A stretch of DNA of 50,014 nt from Sphaerochaeta sp. UBA5849 (GTDB taxonomy: Bacteria > Spirochaetota > Spirochaetia > Sphaerochaetales > Sphaerochaetaceae): positions 19,946 to 69,959 of the forward strand of contig DJGJ01000067.1 of the NCBI GenBank assembly GCA_002432715.1, read 5' to 3'. Positions 22,366-31,397 of the stretch are shown here, piece by piece (the stretch's first letter is position 1; each line of letters begins with the position of its first letter). Position numbers and translations under genes: made by a program. Below the pieces are notes generated by a model. The model saw only the letters and a program-made list of their open reading frames with translations, searched no databases and was not told the origin of the DNA.

Positions 22366-22561
22366 ATGGTACGTATCACACGCGTGTTCGTCAAGAGGAT
22401 GCGTTCAGGTGGTGGATAAACAATCAATTTTAAGGTGAAACAGTGGTTTTATAAGAGGCTCGATGCTGCGTTTTGAGATAAAAAAAGTACACTTATGGAC
22501 AGTTGTCCACAGGTGTACATTGTTATTTCGTTCTATTATAAGAACTTAATGCCTAAAATTT

Positions 22562-22646
22562 TACCGGCGATCGGAATCGAACCGATACGGATTACTCATC
22601 CATCAGATTTTGAGTCTGACGTGTCTACCAATTTCACCACGCCGGC
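22562..22646 (-). tRNA. tRNA-Leu (anticodon CAA)
   Basis: Read on the minus strand, GCCGGCG (5') pairs with CGCCGGT (3') in the acceptor stem with a terminal G-U pair. The anticodon loop is CTCAAAA on a TCAGA/TCTGA stem, so the anticodon is CAA (plus-strand 22610-22612). A long variable arm and a GGTTCGATTCC T-arm fit a leucine tRNA of 85 bases. CCA is not encoded. Confidence 0.93.
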
Positions 22647-22764
22647 ATCAGCGAGAACCATGCTACCAAATCCGTTTGGAAAAAGCAACACAGTTTACAA
22701 AAAATAGCGGCAGATTGTCTTTTCAATGTAATTGCTTTAGAGTAGAACGTACTCGGAGGGAATT

Positions 22765-24807
22765 GTGAAGAGTCCTAAAACATTCTTGGTCATGCTTCTC
22801 TTACTTTGTATGACCGTTTCCAATTTGACAGGCAAGGATGCAGATGACATCCTCAGTGCCGACCTTCCTATTGCCTATGGTGATGCACAATTCAGACAGC
22901 GTATACTTGAGCGAACCAAAGGGGAACGGTCTCCCGTAGGGTTGGTGCTCAGCGGCGGGTCCGCCCGTGCTTTCGCCCATATCGGAGTATTGAAATACCT
23001 TGAGGAGCAGGATATCGTCGTTGATTTCATTATCAGCAACTCGATGGGCAGCATCGTAGGCCTGATGTACGCGGCGGGTCTCTCCCCCGAGCAGATTCTC
23101 CAAAGCATCACCGGGGTTTCCATACAAAGTCTCTTCGATACAACCCTGCCTTTACAAGGCGGTTTTTTGGACTCTTCCCGCTTCCTGGCCAAGGTAGCCT
23201 CCATACTCGGACCCGACTTGCAGCTGGAGAATCTTCCCATTCCCATCATTGTGATTAATGAGGATTTGGTGACAAAACGCCAGATTCATATCAGCGAGGG
23301 CGATTACTACACGGTACTCAGGGGCAGCTATGCACTTCCTGTTTACTTCCCTCCGGTAGAGTATCGCGGGCACCTACTGCTTGACGGCGGTGTAACCAAT
23401 ATTGTTCCCGTCGACTTGGCATATGAATATTCCGATTCGGTTATCGTCTCTACAACCTTCTACGATGTGGATACCTTGAACCTCAAGAATCCGTTGACCG
23501 TGCTGAATGTTTCCCTGGACATTGGAAAACGAAGAAGGGGAGTGGAAGAGCTCAAGAGGTCCCTCGACAAAGTCATCTGGATTCGAAACGATGTCGAGGA
23601 TGTCTCCTTCATGGAGTTTTCCAAGGCGGATTATCTTTCTCAAAAAGGGTATGAATCCGCAAAACTGCAGGCAGAAGGCCTTTCCGAAGTCTATAAGAGT
23701 GGAATCAGTGCAGAGCTGCTGGAGTTGAGGCTGCAGCTCCAGGAAAAATTACAGGCCAGCAAAGAACAGTATGACTTGTTCAGTCAGGTACCGGTGAATA
23801 TTCCATCGCACCTGCTCGGCTTGGGCTTGGATAGTGATTTTTCCGACTTCGATACCTCTGCCCTCAAGGATGATATGACTCTTGGTCTGAAGTATATATG
23901 GAAGTCAGGGAACCTCTCCCTGTCTGCCAATGCCGGCTACGCCTTGAATTTCGTTACCAATGATCATTTTGGCGCAGTTCCTGTAGTGAGGACCCAAGTC
24001 GATTATCACTTGCTGAAGCATGTCAAGGCTACGGGGTATGCCTCCCTTCTGTTTGATGTTGCAAAAAAGGCTCCGATCCTCTCTTTTGGAGCGGTGCTTG
24101 AAGGCAGGCTCTTTACACTGCAGAACAAGCTGAGACTCGGCTTGATGCAGTCCTTCGAACAGATGAGCAATTACAAGAACAGCTCGTATACCGATTCCTG
24201 GAATGATACTTCGTATCTCTATACGGTTCGCTTGGAAGGCCTGTTGGCAGACCAGAAGAATCAAATCTGGAACTTCACTGACACGTCTCTTGCCTTTTCC
24301 TACCAGATTCTCGGTGATTACTCGGTCAATCGGTCGTTCCTCTCCGCCAGGGCTGAATCGGAACTTGTGCAAAGTCGATGGGACATGTTTGCTTCAGTAG
24401 AAAGCTACGCGCGTTTTGCCTTGGATGGCAACGGGGATGTCCCCTTCTTTACCAGCGACGGTTTCAGGACAACCAATACCCTGATCAAGGCACAAGGCCA
24501 CAATTTGAGTCTCTCGGCCAATCCTGCCAATCATCTGGTTGGACTCAACTTTTCCTTGGGATATCGACCAACATCCTTCAGGCCGACCATGGCCGAGTTG
24601 TTCATATTCCAGGACTCCTCATTGGCGATCTATTCCGATTTGATTTGGTATCGGAACAGCTTTATGCCGGCTCTCTCATTGGGCTTGGAAATGCAGACCG
24701 ACATATCCCTGCTCGGTATCCGCACCCTTCCTTTCACGGTGTATGGTGGTTGGGACCAGAGTGTGAATACCTTTGTTTGGGGATTCTACTTCAACGTAAT
24801 CTTCTAG
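22765..24807 (+). CDS. Patatin-like phospholipase with C-terminal outer-membrane barrel (type Vd-like)
   Basis: The 680-residue protein begins with a signal peptide (about 1-23). Residues 57-300 are a patatin domain: oxyanion loop LSGGSARAFAHIG (62-74), nucleophile Ser93 in SNSMG (91-95, usually GxSxG) and Asp207 in DGG. The remaining 370 or so residues have alternating aromatic/polar strands and end in Phe, as in BamA/Omp85-type barrels; a short linker takes the place of a clear POTRA domain. This layout matches type Vd autotransporters such as PlpD and FplA. The first Gly of the GxSxG elbow is Ser, which may lower or alter lipase activity. Translation starts at GTG with GGAGGG upstream. Confidence 0.85.
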   Translation: MKSPKTFLVMLLLLCMTVSNLTGKDADDILSADLPIAYGDAQFRQRILERTKGERSPVGLVLSGGSARAFAHIGVLKYLEEQDIVVDFIISNSMGSIVGLMYAAGLSPEQILQSITGVSIQSLFDTTLPLQGGFLDSSRFLAKVASILGPDLQLENLPIPIIVINEDLVTKRQIHISEGDYYTVLRGSYALPVYFPPVEYRGHLLLDGGVTNIVPVDLAYEYSDSVIVSTTFYDVDTLNLKNPLTVLNVSLDIGKRRRGVEELKRSLDKVIWIRNDVEDVSFMEFSKADYLSQKGYESAKLQAEGLSEVYKSGISAELLELRLQLQEKLQASKEQYDLFSQVPVNIPSHLLGLGLDSDFSDFDTSALKDDMTLGLKYIWKSGNLSLSANAGYALNFVTNDHFGAVPVVRTQVDYHLLKHVKATGYASLLFDVAKKAPILSFGAVLEGRLFTLQNKLRLGLMQSFEQMSNYKNSSYTDSWNDTSYLYTVRLEGLLADQKNQIWNFTDTSLAFSYQILGDYSVNRSFLSARAESELVQSRWDMFASVESYARFALDGNGDVPFFTSDGFRTTNTLIKAQGHNLSLSANPANHLVGLNFSLGYRPTSFRPTMAELFIFQDSSLAIYSDLIWYRNSFMPALSLGLEMQTDISLLGIRTLPFTVYGGWDQSVNTFVWGFYFNVIF

Positions 24808-24815
24808 TTCTGGTC

Positions 24816-25889
24816 CTATTCGAGGTTGTGCTCCCTGATGTACTGCAAATCCGCTTCAGTCAAGTCTGTATTGGGCAGTCGTTCTTCTTCATCCTCTTGC
24901 TTTCGCTTTTTCTGCTTGAGCGGCTTGCTGGGACGGGCGGCAAACCCTTCCAAGATTTCTGAATCCTGAGCAGCGAAGGTCCCCTCAAGCGGCTTGGGCA
25001 TCCTGCCTGAAGCCACATTCACGGGATCTGCATCGATTTCCTTGGCAGTCTTGAGCCTGGTTTCAGCTGCTTCGAGCTTGTCCAGCAGGTGCTGGATATG
25101 CTGTTGCTTCATGCCGGAGGTATTGGAGAAGCGAGCCTCGAGCGCTCGCCTAAGCATGTCGATTGCAGCCTGCACCTGTCCGTAGTGGATGAGTACCTGG
25201 GCATAGTGTACATACGGTTCGGGAAACCGGGGATTTTTCTGTATGAGATCGGAAAAGAGTTCGTCGGCCTGTTCCCAATTGCCTTGCAGGATGTACAGCC
25301 ATCCACGATTGTCCCTGATGCCGGGGCTTGAGTTCTCCATCTCAGCTGATTCATCCAACAATGCTTTCGCCTTGGACAAATCTCCTTTTTCCAACGCGTA
25401 GGTGGTGTAGTTGATGAAAAGGTTCTTGTCACGGTACCCACTTTCATAGACCTGATCGACAGTCTGGATTGCTTTTTGCAAGTCTCCATCCATCCAGTAA
25501 GCCATGCTGAGCATAGTCTTGGCGATATTGTCCAAATTGGGGTCCTTGCCGGTTGACGACTGTAGATACTGTTCCAGTATTGCTTTTCCTTCTGTTGCAT
25601 CACCTTTCTGGAGGAACATGCTTGCCGATGTGACGGCGAAGGATTTCTGGAGCCCAGCCTTGATGGCTTTTCGATAGAGAGGCCAGGCTTGGTCCCAGTC
25701 CTGTTGATTCTCACTGGTGATTTTCCGGTTGGCTTTCACATAATAAAAAACACTTCGTTTCAGATAGATGATTCCGAGAATATAGAGTGCAAGCAAGAGG
25801 ATTTTGCTGTAGGTGGGAATGGAAAGTGTAAAAACAATGACTGTAACCAGCACAGACATCCAAAGTCCCCAATTGGTTTTTCGTTTCAT
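24816..25889 (-). CDS. Membrane-anchored tetratricopeptide-repeat protein
   Basis: The 357-residue protein has two N-terminal membrane helices (about 9-24 and 28-45), then TPR-like helical pairs across about 65-250, for example NRGWLYILQGNWEQADELF and VHYAQVLIHYGQVQAAIDML (quoted in part). The C-terminal 100 residues are charged and low in complexity, with KPLKQKKRKQEDEEE. TPR arrays mediate protein contacts, so a scaffold role is likely; no partner is visible. AAGGGAGG precedes the ATG. It is convergent with the patatin gene with only eight bases between stops. Confidence 0.8.
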   Translation of the reverse strand: MKRKTNWGLWMSVLVTVIVFTLSIPTYSKILLLALYILGIIYLKRSVFYYVKANRKITSENQQDWDQAWPLYRKAIKAGLQKSFAVTSASMFLQKGDATEGKAILEQYLQSSTGKDPNLDNIAKTMLSMAYWMDGDLQKAIQTVDQVYESGYRDKNLFINYTTYALEKGDLSKAKALLDESAEMENSSPGIRDNRGWLYILQGNWEQADELFSDLIQKNPRFPEPYVHYAQVLIHYGQVQAAIDMLRRALEARFSNTSGMKQQHIQHLLDKLEAAETRLKTAKEIDADPVNVASGRMPKPLEGTFAAQDSEILEGFAARPSKPLKQKKRKQEDEEERLPNTDLTEADLQYIREHNLE

Positions 25890-25939
25890 GCGTATCGACC
25901 TCCCTTATACGTTTGTACTCTACAAGGATTGGACAGTGG

Positions 25940-25968
25940 TTGCAAGAGAGGTTTGTTTGCCGTATCGT
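25940..25968 (+). promoter_or_regulatory. Leaderless-type promoter of queH
   Basis: TTGCAA (25940-25945), a 17-base spacer and TATCGT (25963-25968), then six bases to the ATG at 25975. Confidence 0.6.
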
Positions 25969-25974
25969 ATCGGT

Positions 25975-26499
25975 ATGGAAGAGAGAGATATTCTGGTACA
26001 CGCCTGTTGCGGTCCCTGCAGTACAGCCAGCATCGAGCGTTTGGTCGGCGAGGGTTGGAAGCCTGTGCTGTACTTCTCAAACAGCAATATTTTCCCCCAA
26101 GAGGAAGCGCAAAAGCGGTATGAGGCTCTCCTTGAGGTTGCCCAAGCGTACCAGCTTGAGGTGATTGCCGAGCACTATGACCATGAGAGCTGGCTTGCTT
26201 CCATCAAAGGGCATGAGGGCGAACGTGAAGGTGGTTTGCGCTGTGCGAAGTGCTTTGCCTACAACCTTGCCCAAGCTGCAAGCAAAGCCCGGCAGCTCGG
26301 ATATTCCCATTTTACAACCACGTTGACGGTGAGTCGGTTCAAGAACAGCAGCCTGATTTTCTCAGTTGGAAAACAGTTTGAGGGGTTTGAATGCATCGAT
26401 TTCAAGAAACAGGGCGGCTTTGACAAAAGTGTGAAGCTGACAAAGGAGCTGGGAATCTACCGACAACATTACTGCGGGTGTGAATTCAGCATGCGGTAA
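25975..26499 (+). CDS. queH: Epoxyqueuosine reductase QueH (DUF208)
   Basis: QueH performs the last step of queuosine synthesis, reducing epoxyqueuosine to queuosine in tRNA with an iron-sulfur cluster. The 174-residue protein has HACCGPCS at residues 9-16, RCAKCFAYNL in the middle and YCGCEFS near the C-terminus, the cysteine pattern of the family. It is unrelated to the cobalamin-dependent QueG. No other queuosine genes are nearby. The start at 25975 is fixed by the family N-terminus and the closely spaced -10 box. Confidence 0.93.
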   Translation: MEERDILVHACCGPCSTASIERLVGEGWKPVLYFSNSNIFPQEEAQKRYEALLEVAQAYQLEVIAEHYDHESWLASIKGHEGEREGGLRCAKCFAYNLAQAASKARQLGYSHFTTTLTVSRFKNSSLIFSVGKQFEGFECIDFKKQGGFDKSVKLTKELGIYRQHYCGCEFSMR

Positions 26500-26555
26500 T
26501 GTACTTTGCCTCTCCTCTGTTCTGATGATATACTCATCTGCCAAGGGGGATGAAT

Positions 26556-28091
26556 ATGTTGAGAAAGCTGCTTAAGTTTTTCACTGGCAGACTGTTCATC
26601 TCCTTTGTCCTGATTTCGCTGCAGATCTGGATTCTGGTCACTATTTTCTCATTCGCCCAAAACAGTACCCTCTGGATTCAATTTCTTTCAGCCTTATCAA
26701 TTCTCATGACCTTGGTTGTGGTCACCCGCGACCTCAATCCCGCCTACAAGATTGGTTGGATGCTTATTTTCATGTCGATTCCTGTCTATGGCGGTCTGTT
26801 CTACCTGTTTTTTGGAAACAGGAAACTCAATGCCAGTCTTCGGGCAAGGTTGGAAAAGCTCAACATTTTCTACCAAAAAGGAGTAGAGGGTGGGGCCTAC
26901 AGCGAGCTCTTGCCGATGAAAGCACTGTCCAGCTACTCTCCAACGCTGGCGCGGCAGGCGCAGTACATTGCAAACATCACCGGCTTTCCTGTCTGGGGCA
27001 ATACCGAAGTAGAGTATTTCAGTTCAGGGGAGGCATGGGTGCTGGATGTCCTGTCTGAGATGAGAAAGGCAAAGTCTTTCATTTTCATGGAGTTTTTCAT
27101 CATCAGCGAGGGGGAAGTCTGGGACTCTTTCCTCTCGGTCCTGCTTGAAAAGCAGAAGATGGGCGTAAGAGTCTGCCTGATGTACGACGATGTCGGTTCC
27201 ATTTTCGACATACCCTCCCATTTCGACCGCCGGCTTCGGTCCCTTGGCCTGGAGGTGGTCGCTTTCAATCCGCTTCGAGCCCACCTGAACAGCAAGCTGA
27301 ACAGCCGCGACCATCGCAAGGTCCTGGTGATCGACGGCAACATTGGGTACACGGGCGGCATGAACATCGCCGATGAGTATGCCAACCGAAAATTGAAATT
27401 CGGTCATTGGAAGGATACTGCAGTCAAGCTGCGAGGCGATGCCGTGTGGAGCCTTTCGCAGATGTTTCTTCAGCTTTGGGCCTTCTCGACCGGGGAATCC
27501 GAGGACTTTGCCAAGCATAGGCCCACCCTGGCCGCAAAAACCGATGGCTTTGTGCAGCCGTTTGCAGACAATCCACTGGACAACGAGAATGTGGCCGAGA
27601 ATGCCTACATCCAGATCATCAACATGGCCAAGCGGTATGTGTGGATCACCACCCCCTATTTGGTGCTGGACAATGAGATGCTGACCGCCCTCAAGATTGC
27701 ATCGCAAAGCGGGGTGGATGTGAGAATCATCACACCCCATATGCCGGACAAGTGGTATGTCTTTGCGGTGACCCGGGAGAATTATCGTCCGTTGCTTGAA
27801 GCCGGAGTGAAAATTTATGAGTATACGCCGGGCTTTTTTCATGCAAAAATGTTTGTCAGCGACGACAGGGTGGCCATCATCGGAACGATCAACATGGATT
27901 ATCGGTCCTTTTATCTGCACTTTGAGAACGGGGTCGCCTTGTATGGTTCTTCGGTGATTCGCAAGGTGCATGAGGATATTGCGCACACTCTGGCGATCAG
28001 TGAACAGATATCGCTTGCGCATATGAAGAACCGGCCATGGCATGTACGGCTGGCTGGATTGATTCTCAAAATTGCTGCACCGTTGATGTAG
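26556..28091 (+). CDS. cls: Cardiolipin synthase (phospholipase D family)
   Basis: Cls joins two phosphatidylglycerols into cardiolipin at the inner membrane. The 511-residue protein has two N-terminal membrane helices (about 10-35 and 68-86) and two HKD motifs, HRKVLVIDGNIGYTGG (about 253-268) and HAKMFVSDDRVAIIGTINMD (about 429-448). PYLVLDNEMLTALKIA and FFHAKM are typical of ClsA-type enzymes. ATG at 26556 lies at better distance from the GGGGG site than the ATG at 26550. Eight bases separate it from the ribokinase-family gene, so the two probably share a transcript. Confidence 0.94.
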   Translation: MLRKLLKFFTGRLFISFVLISLQIWILVTIFSFAQNSTLWIQFLSALSILMTLVVVTRDLNPAYKIGWMLIFMSIPVYGGLFYLFFGNRKLNASLRARLEKLNIFYQKGVEGGAYSELLPMKALSSYSPTLARQAQYIANITGFPVWGNTEVEYFSSGEAWVLDVLSEMRKAKSFIFMEFFIISEGEVWDSFLSVLLEKQKMGVRVCLMYDDVGSIFDIPSHFDRRLRSLGLEVVAFNPLRAHLNSKLNSRDHRKVLVIDGNIGYTGGMNIADEYANRKLKFGHWKDTAVKLRGDAVWSLSQMFLQLWAFSTGESEDFAKHRPTLAAKTDGFVQPFADNPLDNENVAENAYIQIINMAKRYVWITTPYLVLDNEMLTALKIASQSGVDVRIITPHMPDKWYVFAVTRENYRPLLEAGVKIYEYTPGFFHAKMFVSDDRVAIIGTINMDYRSFYLHFENGVALYGSSVIRKVHEDIAHTLAISEQISLAHMKNRPWHVRLAGLILKIAAPLM

Positions 28092-28099
28092 GAGGAGTG

Positions 28100-28984
28100 A
28101 TGAGGTTCTTAAATTACGGATCCGTGAACATCGATTTGATTTTTACCGTCGATCATATTGTCAAGGGAGGGGAGACACTGCAAAGCACCTCTCTTACGCG
28201 AAGTGCCGGAGGCAAGGGAGCCAATCAGAGTGCAGCCTTGGCCAAGGCAGGTGCAACGGTTTTCCATGCAGGAAAGGTTGGCCGGGATGGTGACTTCTTG
28301 TTGCAGCTGCTGACTTCCTATGGTGTCGATGTCTCTCACATCCGCACCTATGACGGAGCGACCGGACAAGCCCTGATACAGCTGGATGCAAACAAACAGA
28401 ATGCAATCATTCTCTACAGCGGCGGCAATGGTGCCATCGCCACGGATGAAATCGACCAGACTCTGGAACATTTCGGGTTCGGCGATGTACTGGTGCTTCA
28501 GAATGAGATCGTCCATATCGATTACCTGATCAAAAATGCAAAGCGACGGGGAATGAAGGTCTGCATGAATGTGGCTCCCTTCGATCCTTCGGCCCTCTCC
28601 CTTCCGCTCGAGCTGATCGATATCCTTGTTGTCAATGAGATTGAGGGTGCTGGTCTTGCCGATATGCGACAAACGTCCGATTACAAAGCCATCCTGGAGA
28701 GGCTGGTGACTCGATACCCCGCTTCTGAAATCCTGCTCACCATCGGCAAGCAGGGGTGTTGGTATGCTTTCAAGGATTTGAGGGTTCATCACGACATCTA
28801 TGATACCCCCGTTGTCGATACCACTGCCGCCGGTGATACCTTCATCGGATATTATCTGGCTTCGATCGCCCGGGGCTGCTCGATTCGCCAAGCATTGCAA
28901 TATGCCAGCAAGGCGGCAGGCCTTGCCGTTTCCCGCCCGGGGGCCATGGCTTCGATACCCCTTGCCGAAGAGGTGTTTTCCTAA
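28100..28984 (+). CDS. rbsK: Ribokinase-family sugar kinase
   Basis: The 294-residue PfkB-family kinase has the N-terminal GSVNIDLIF, the substrate-binding AGGKGANQSAALAKAG and the C-terminal DTTAAGDTFIGYYLA with the catalytic Asp. These match ribokinase, which phosphorylates ribose at O5, more closely than fructokinase or adenosine kinase. AGGAGG precedes the ATG. No ribose transporter is adjacent, and its upstream partner is cls, so substrate specificity should be tested rather than assumed. Confidence 0.85.
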   Translation: MRFLNYGSVNIDLIFTVDHIVKGGETLQSTSLTRSAGGKGANQSAALAKAGATVFHAGKVGRDGDFLLQLLTSYGVDVSHIRTYDGATGQALIQLDANKQNAIILYSGGNGAIATDEIDQTLEHFGFGDVLVLQNEIVHIDYLIKNAKRRGMKVCMNVAPFDPSALSLPLELIDILVVNEIEGAGLADMRQTSDYKAILERLVTRYPASEILLTIGKQGCWYAFKDLRVHHDIYDTPVVDTTAAGDTFIGYYLASIARGCSIRQALQYASKAAGLAVSRPGAMASIPLAEEVFS

Positions 28985-29030
28985 AACCAAGGAATTTGAA
29001 GGCATGATGGAGATGGTGCCTATGGCAGCT

Positions 29031-29822
29031 TCAGGTGCCCAACAGTTGCAGGTGGGTTTTCCTGTAGGCGGACGGACTGGTTCCGGTGGATTGCTTGAAT
29101 CGCTTGGAGAAGTGGAACTCCGAACAGAATTGGAGCTTGTCTGCAATCTCTTTGACCGATAGGTTTGTACTGGTGAGCAAGGCTCTTGCTGCCTCAAGCT
29201 GCAGGTTGGAGTAGTATTGCATCGGGGTGGTGTTCATCCGTTTTTTGAAAAGGCGGACGAAGTAGGATCGGTCTAGCTGCACATGGTTCGCAATCATCTG
29301 CAGATCGACCTTGTCAAAGACATGGCGCTGCATATAACGGATTGCTTTCTCCAGGCGGATGTTCTCTCCCTTTACTTCCTCGACTCTTGTTCCGGCGGAG
29401 AGGTTGTACAAAAGTCCGAGCACCTGATGGCAGGCACTGATGCGAAGCTCCCTGGTCTGGCTCAAACCCTTGTCCCTCACTTCCTCGAAGAAGAAGCGCC
29501 AGTTTGTCCCCACTTTGATAGGGTTCATGGTCTCAAGGCGTCGGGCCAGCTCGAGCTCCTCGGGACAATACAGGAGCGTGGCGTAGTAGGTAAGGCTTTC
29601 CTCAATATTTGCTTCGATGCTGTGGATGGTTTCGCCGGTGGTGACGAACAGCGAACCAGGGGAGATTGCGTAGCGGTTGTGGGCATTGGAAAATGTTCCA
29701 CTGCCGCTGACAAAGTAGTGCAGCTCGAATTGACCCTTCTCGTGGCTGTGCACCCGCTGGTGCCACAAGAGTTCCTGTTGTTCATGCATCTGAAAGACAA
29801 AAACTGCGTCCAATAGTTCCAT
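29031..29822 (-). CDS. AraC-family regulator, probably of xylBA
   Basis: The 263-residue protein has a cupin-like sensor half (about 20-100, with FELHYFVSGSGTF and SPGSLFVTTGETIHSI) and a C-terminal AraC DNA-binding half (about 165-260) with two helix-turn-helix units; LSVKEIADKLQFCSEFHFSKRFK (quoted from the second) is characteristic. It is divergent from xylB across 87 bases, the classic place for a local activator, so xylose or a related sugar is the likely effector. The ATG is six bases after TATTAT without a ribosome site. Most bacteria use ROK-type XylR or LacI-type regulators here, or a two-domain AraC-type XylR as in E. coli. Confidence 0.87.
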   Translation of the reverse strand: MELLDAVFVFQMHEQQELLWHQRVHSHEKGQFELHYFVSGSGTFSNAHNRYAISPGSLFVTTGETIHSIEANIEESLTYYATLLYCPEELELARRLETMNPIKVGTNWRFFFEEVRDKGLSQTRELRISACHQVLGLLYNLSAGTRVEEVKGENIRLEKAIRYMQRHVFDKVDLQMIANHVQLDRSYFVRLFKKRMNTTPMQYYSNLQLEAARALLTSTNLSVKEIADKLQFCSEFHFSKRFKQSTGTSPSAYRKTHLQLLGT

Positions 29823-29828
29823 AAGTCA

Positions 29829-29858
29829 ATAATACATATGTTTTTCCAATCTTGTCTA
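29829..29858 (-). promoter_or_regulatory. Leaderless-type promoter of the AraC-family gene
   Basis: On the minus strand TAGACA, an 18-base spacer and TATTAT, then six bases to the ATG. The -35 box is the less convincing half. Confidence 0.45.
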
Positions 29859-29909
29859 TGGTAATACTCTCTCTGGTGGAGGATGCTGTAGCAAAGGAGA
29901 CAGGGTAAT

Positions 29910-31388
29910 ATGCAAGTTGTTGCAGGAATTGATACTGGAACCCAGAGTACCAAGGTGCTCTGTTATGACGTGGATACGAAGCGCGTTCTGCTGACCGTGA
30001 GCGCGTCTCACCAGATGTTCAGCTCGGATGACGGGACGCGTGAGCAAGAAGCCGTATGGTACCTGGATGCCATCAGGTCCTGTTTCGACCAAATCGATCC
30101 GGCCATCAAGAGAGCGATTGTCGGCATCGGTGTCTCTGCTCAGCAGCACGGCTTCGTTCCCGTAGGAAAAAACGGGGAAGTGCTTGCACCGGTCAAGCTC
30201 TGGTGCGACACCTCTACAAAGGCTCAGTGTGATGAACTGACAGAAAGGCTCGGGGGAGAGGACCGGGTATTCTCCCTGCTGGGGAACCAGATTCTTCCAG
30301 GTTACACGCTTTCCAAGATCTTGCATCTCAAGCAGCATCGCAAGGATGCATATGACAAGCTTGCACACATTCTGCTGCCCCATGACTATATCAACTACTA
30401 TCTCACCGGCGAGTATACCTCTGAGGCCGGTGATGCTTCGGGTACCGCCTTCTTCGATGTCGAGCACAAGAGGTACAGCCGTGAGGTTCTAGAGGCTGTC
30501 GATGATTCACGTGATCTGTACAGCATGCTGCCTCCCTTGGTGGAAGCCGGCCAAAGCTGTGGCAGGGTGCAGCCTTCCACGGCCAAGGAACTGGGGATTC
30601 CGGTCGGTATTCCCGTCTCCTGCGGGGCAGGTGACAATATGGCAGGCGCCATCGGAACCGGATGCGTCGGCAAGGGTGATCTTACCATGAGCATGGGAAC
30701 CAGCGGGACGCTGTTCGGGTACAGCGACAGCTGCATCACCGACCGAAAAGGCCGTCTGGCGGCTTTCTGCTCTTCCACCGGCGGGTACCTGCCGCTGTTG
30801 TGTACGATGAACTGCACCATTACAACCGAATCGGTTCGTTCGTTGTTCGGCTACGACGTCAAGCAGCTCGACCAACTGGCAGCACAGGCCCCGATCGGGT
30901 GTGAAGGGGTTACCATGTTGCCCTTCTTCAACGGTGAGCGCGTTCCCAACCTGCCCCATGGCAAGGGTGTGATAGCCGGTCTGGACATGAGCAACATGAA
31001 AGTGCAGAACATTGCCCGGTCAGCCCTGGAAAGTTCCATCTATGCAATGAAGGGTGGACTTGATGCTTTTGGCGAGCTTGGCTTTGTTCCACAGCGTATT
31101 ATTCTGACCGGAGGTGGGGCAAAGAGTCCCATCTGGCGCCAAATCGCCTGTGATGTCATGCAGTTGCCGCTTGCTGTTCCCATGGTTTCAGAGAGTGCGG
31201 CTTTCGGTGCCGCCCTGCAGGCCCTGTGGACGGTGGAGGGATCGAGAATTGTGGATCTTGCCAAGGAGCATGTGCTCTTTGACGAGTCGAAGTCATGTAC
31301 ACCGGATAAGGGAGCGGGCGAACAGTATGAAGTTGCCTATACCCGCTATCAAGCGTATGTTGAGGCGATGACGCCTCTGTTTGCATAG
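29910..31388 (+). CDS. xylB: Xylulokinase
   Basis: XylB phosphorylates D-xylulose to xylulose-5-phosphate for the pentose phosphate pathway. The 492-residue FGGY-family protein has IDTGTQSTKVL at 6-16 for ATP binding, SAQQHGFV for substrate contacts, and LTGGGAKSPIWRQIACDVM near the C-terminus as family signature. AAAGGAG precedes the ATG. It precedes xylA by nine bases, a clear operon. A weak -10-like TAATAC at 29861-29866 without a good -35 box fits activator-dependent transcription by the divergent AraC protein. Confidence 0.96.
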   Translation: MQVVAGIDTGTQSTKVLCYDVDTKRVLLTVSASHQMFSSDDGTREQEAVWYLDAIRSCFDQIDPAIKRAIVGIGVSAQQHGFVPVGKNGEVLAPVKLWCDTSTKAQCDELTERLGGEDRVFSLLGNQILPGYTLSKILHLKQHRKDAYDKLAHILLPHDYINYYLTGEYTSEAGDASGTAFFDVEHKRYSREVLEAVDDSRDLYSMLPPLVEAGQSCGRVQPSTAKELGIPVGIPVSCGAGDNMAGAIGTGCVGKGDLTMSMGTSGTLFGYSDSCITDRKGRLAAFCSSTGGYLPLLCTMNCTITTESVRSLFGYDVKQLDQLAAQAPIGCEGVTMLPFFNGERVPNLPHGKGVIAGLDMSNMKVQNIARSALESSIYAMKGGLDAFGELGFVPQRIILTGGGAKSPIWRQIACDVMQLPLAVPMVSESAAFGAALQALWTVEGSRIVDLAKEHVLFDESKSCTPDKGAGEQYEVAYTRYQAYVEAMTPLFA

Positions 31389-31397
31389 GAGGATACA

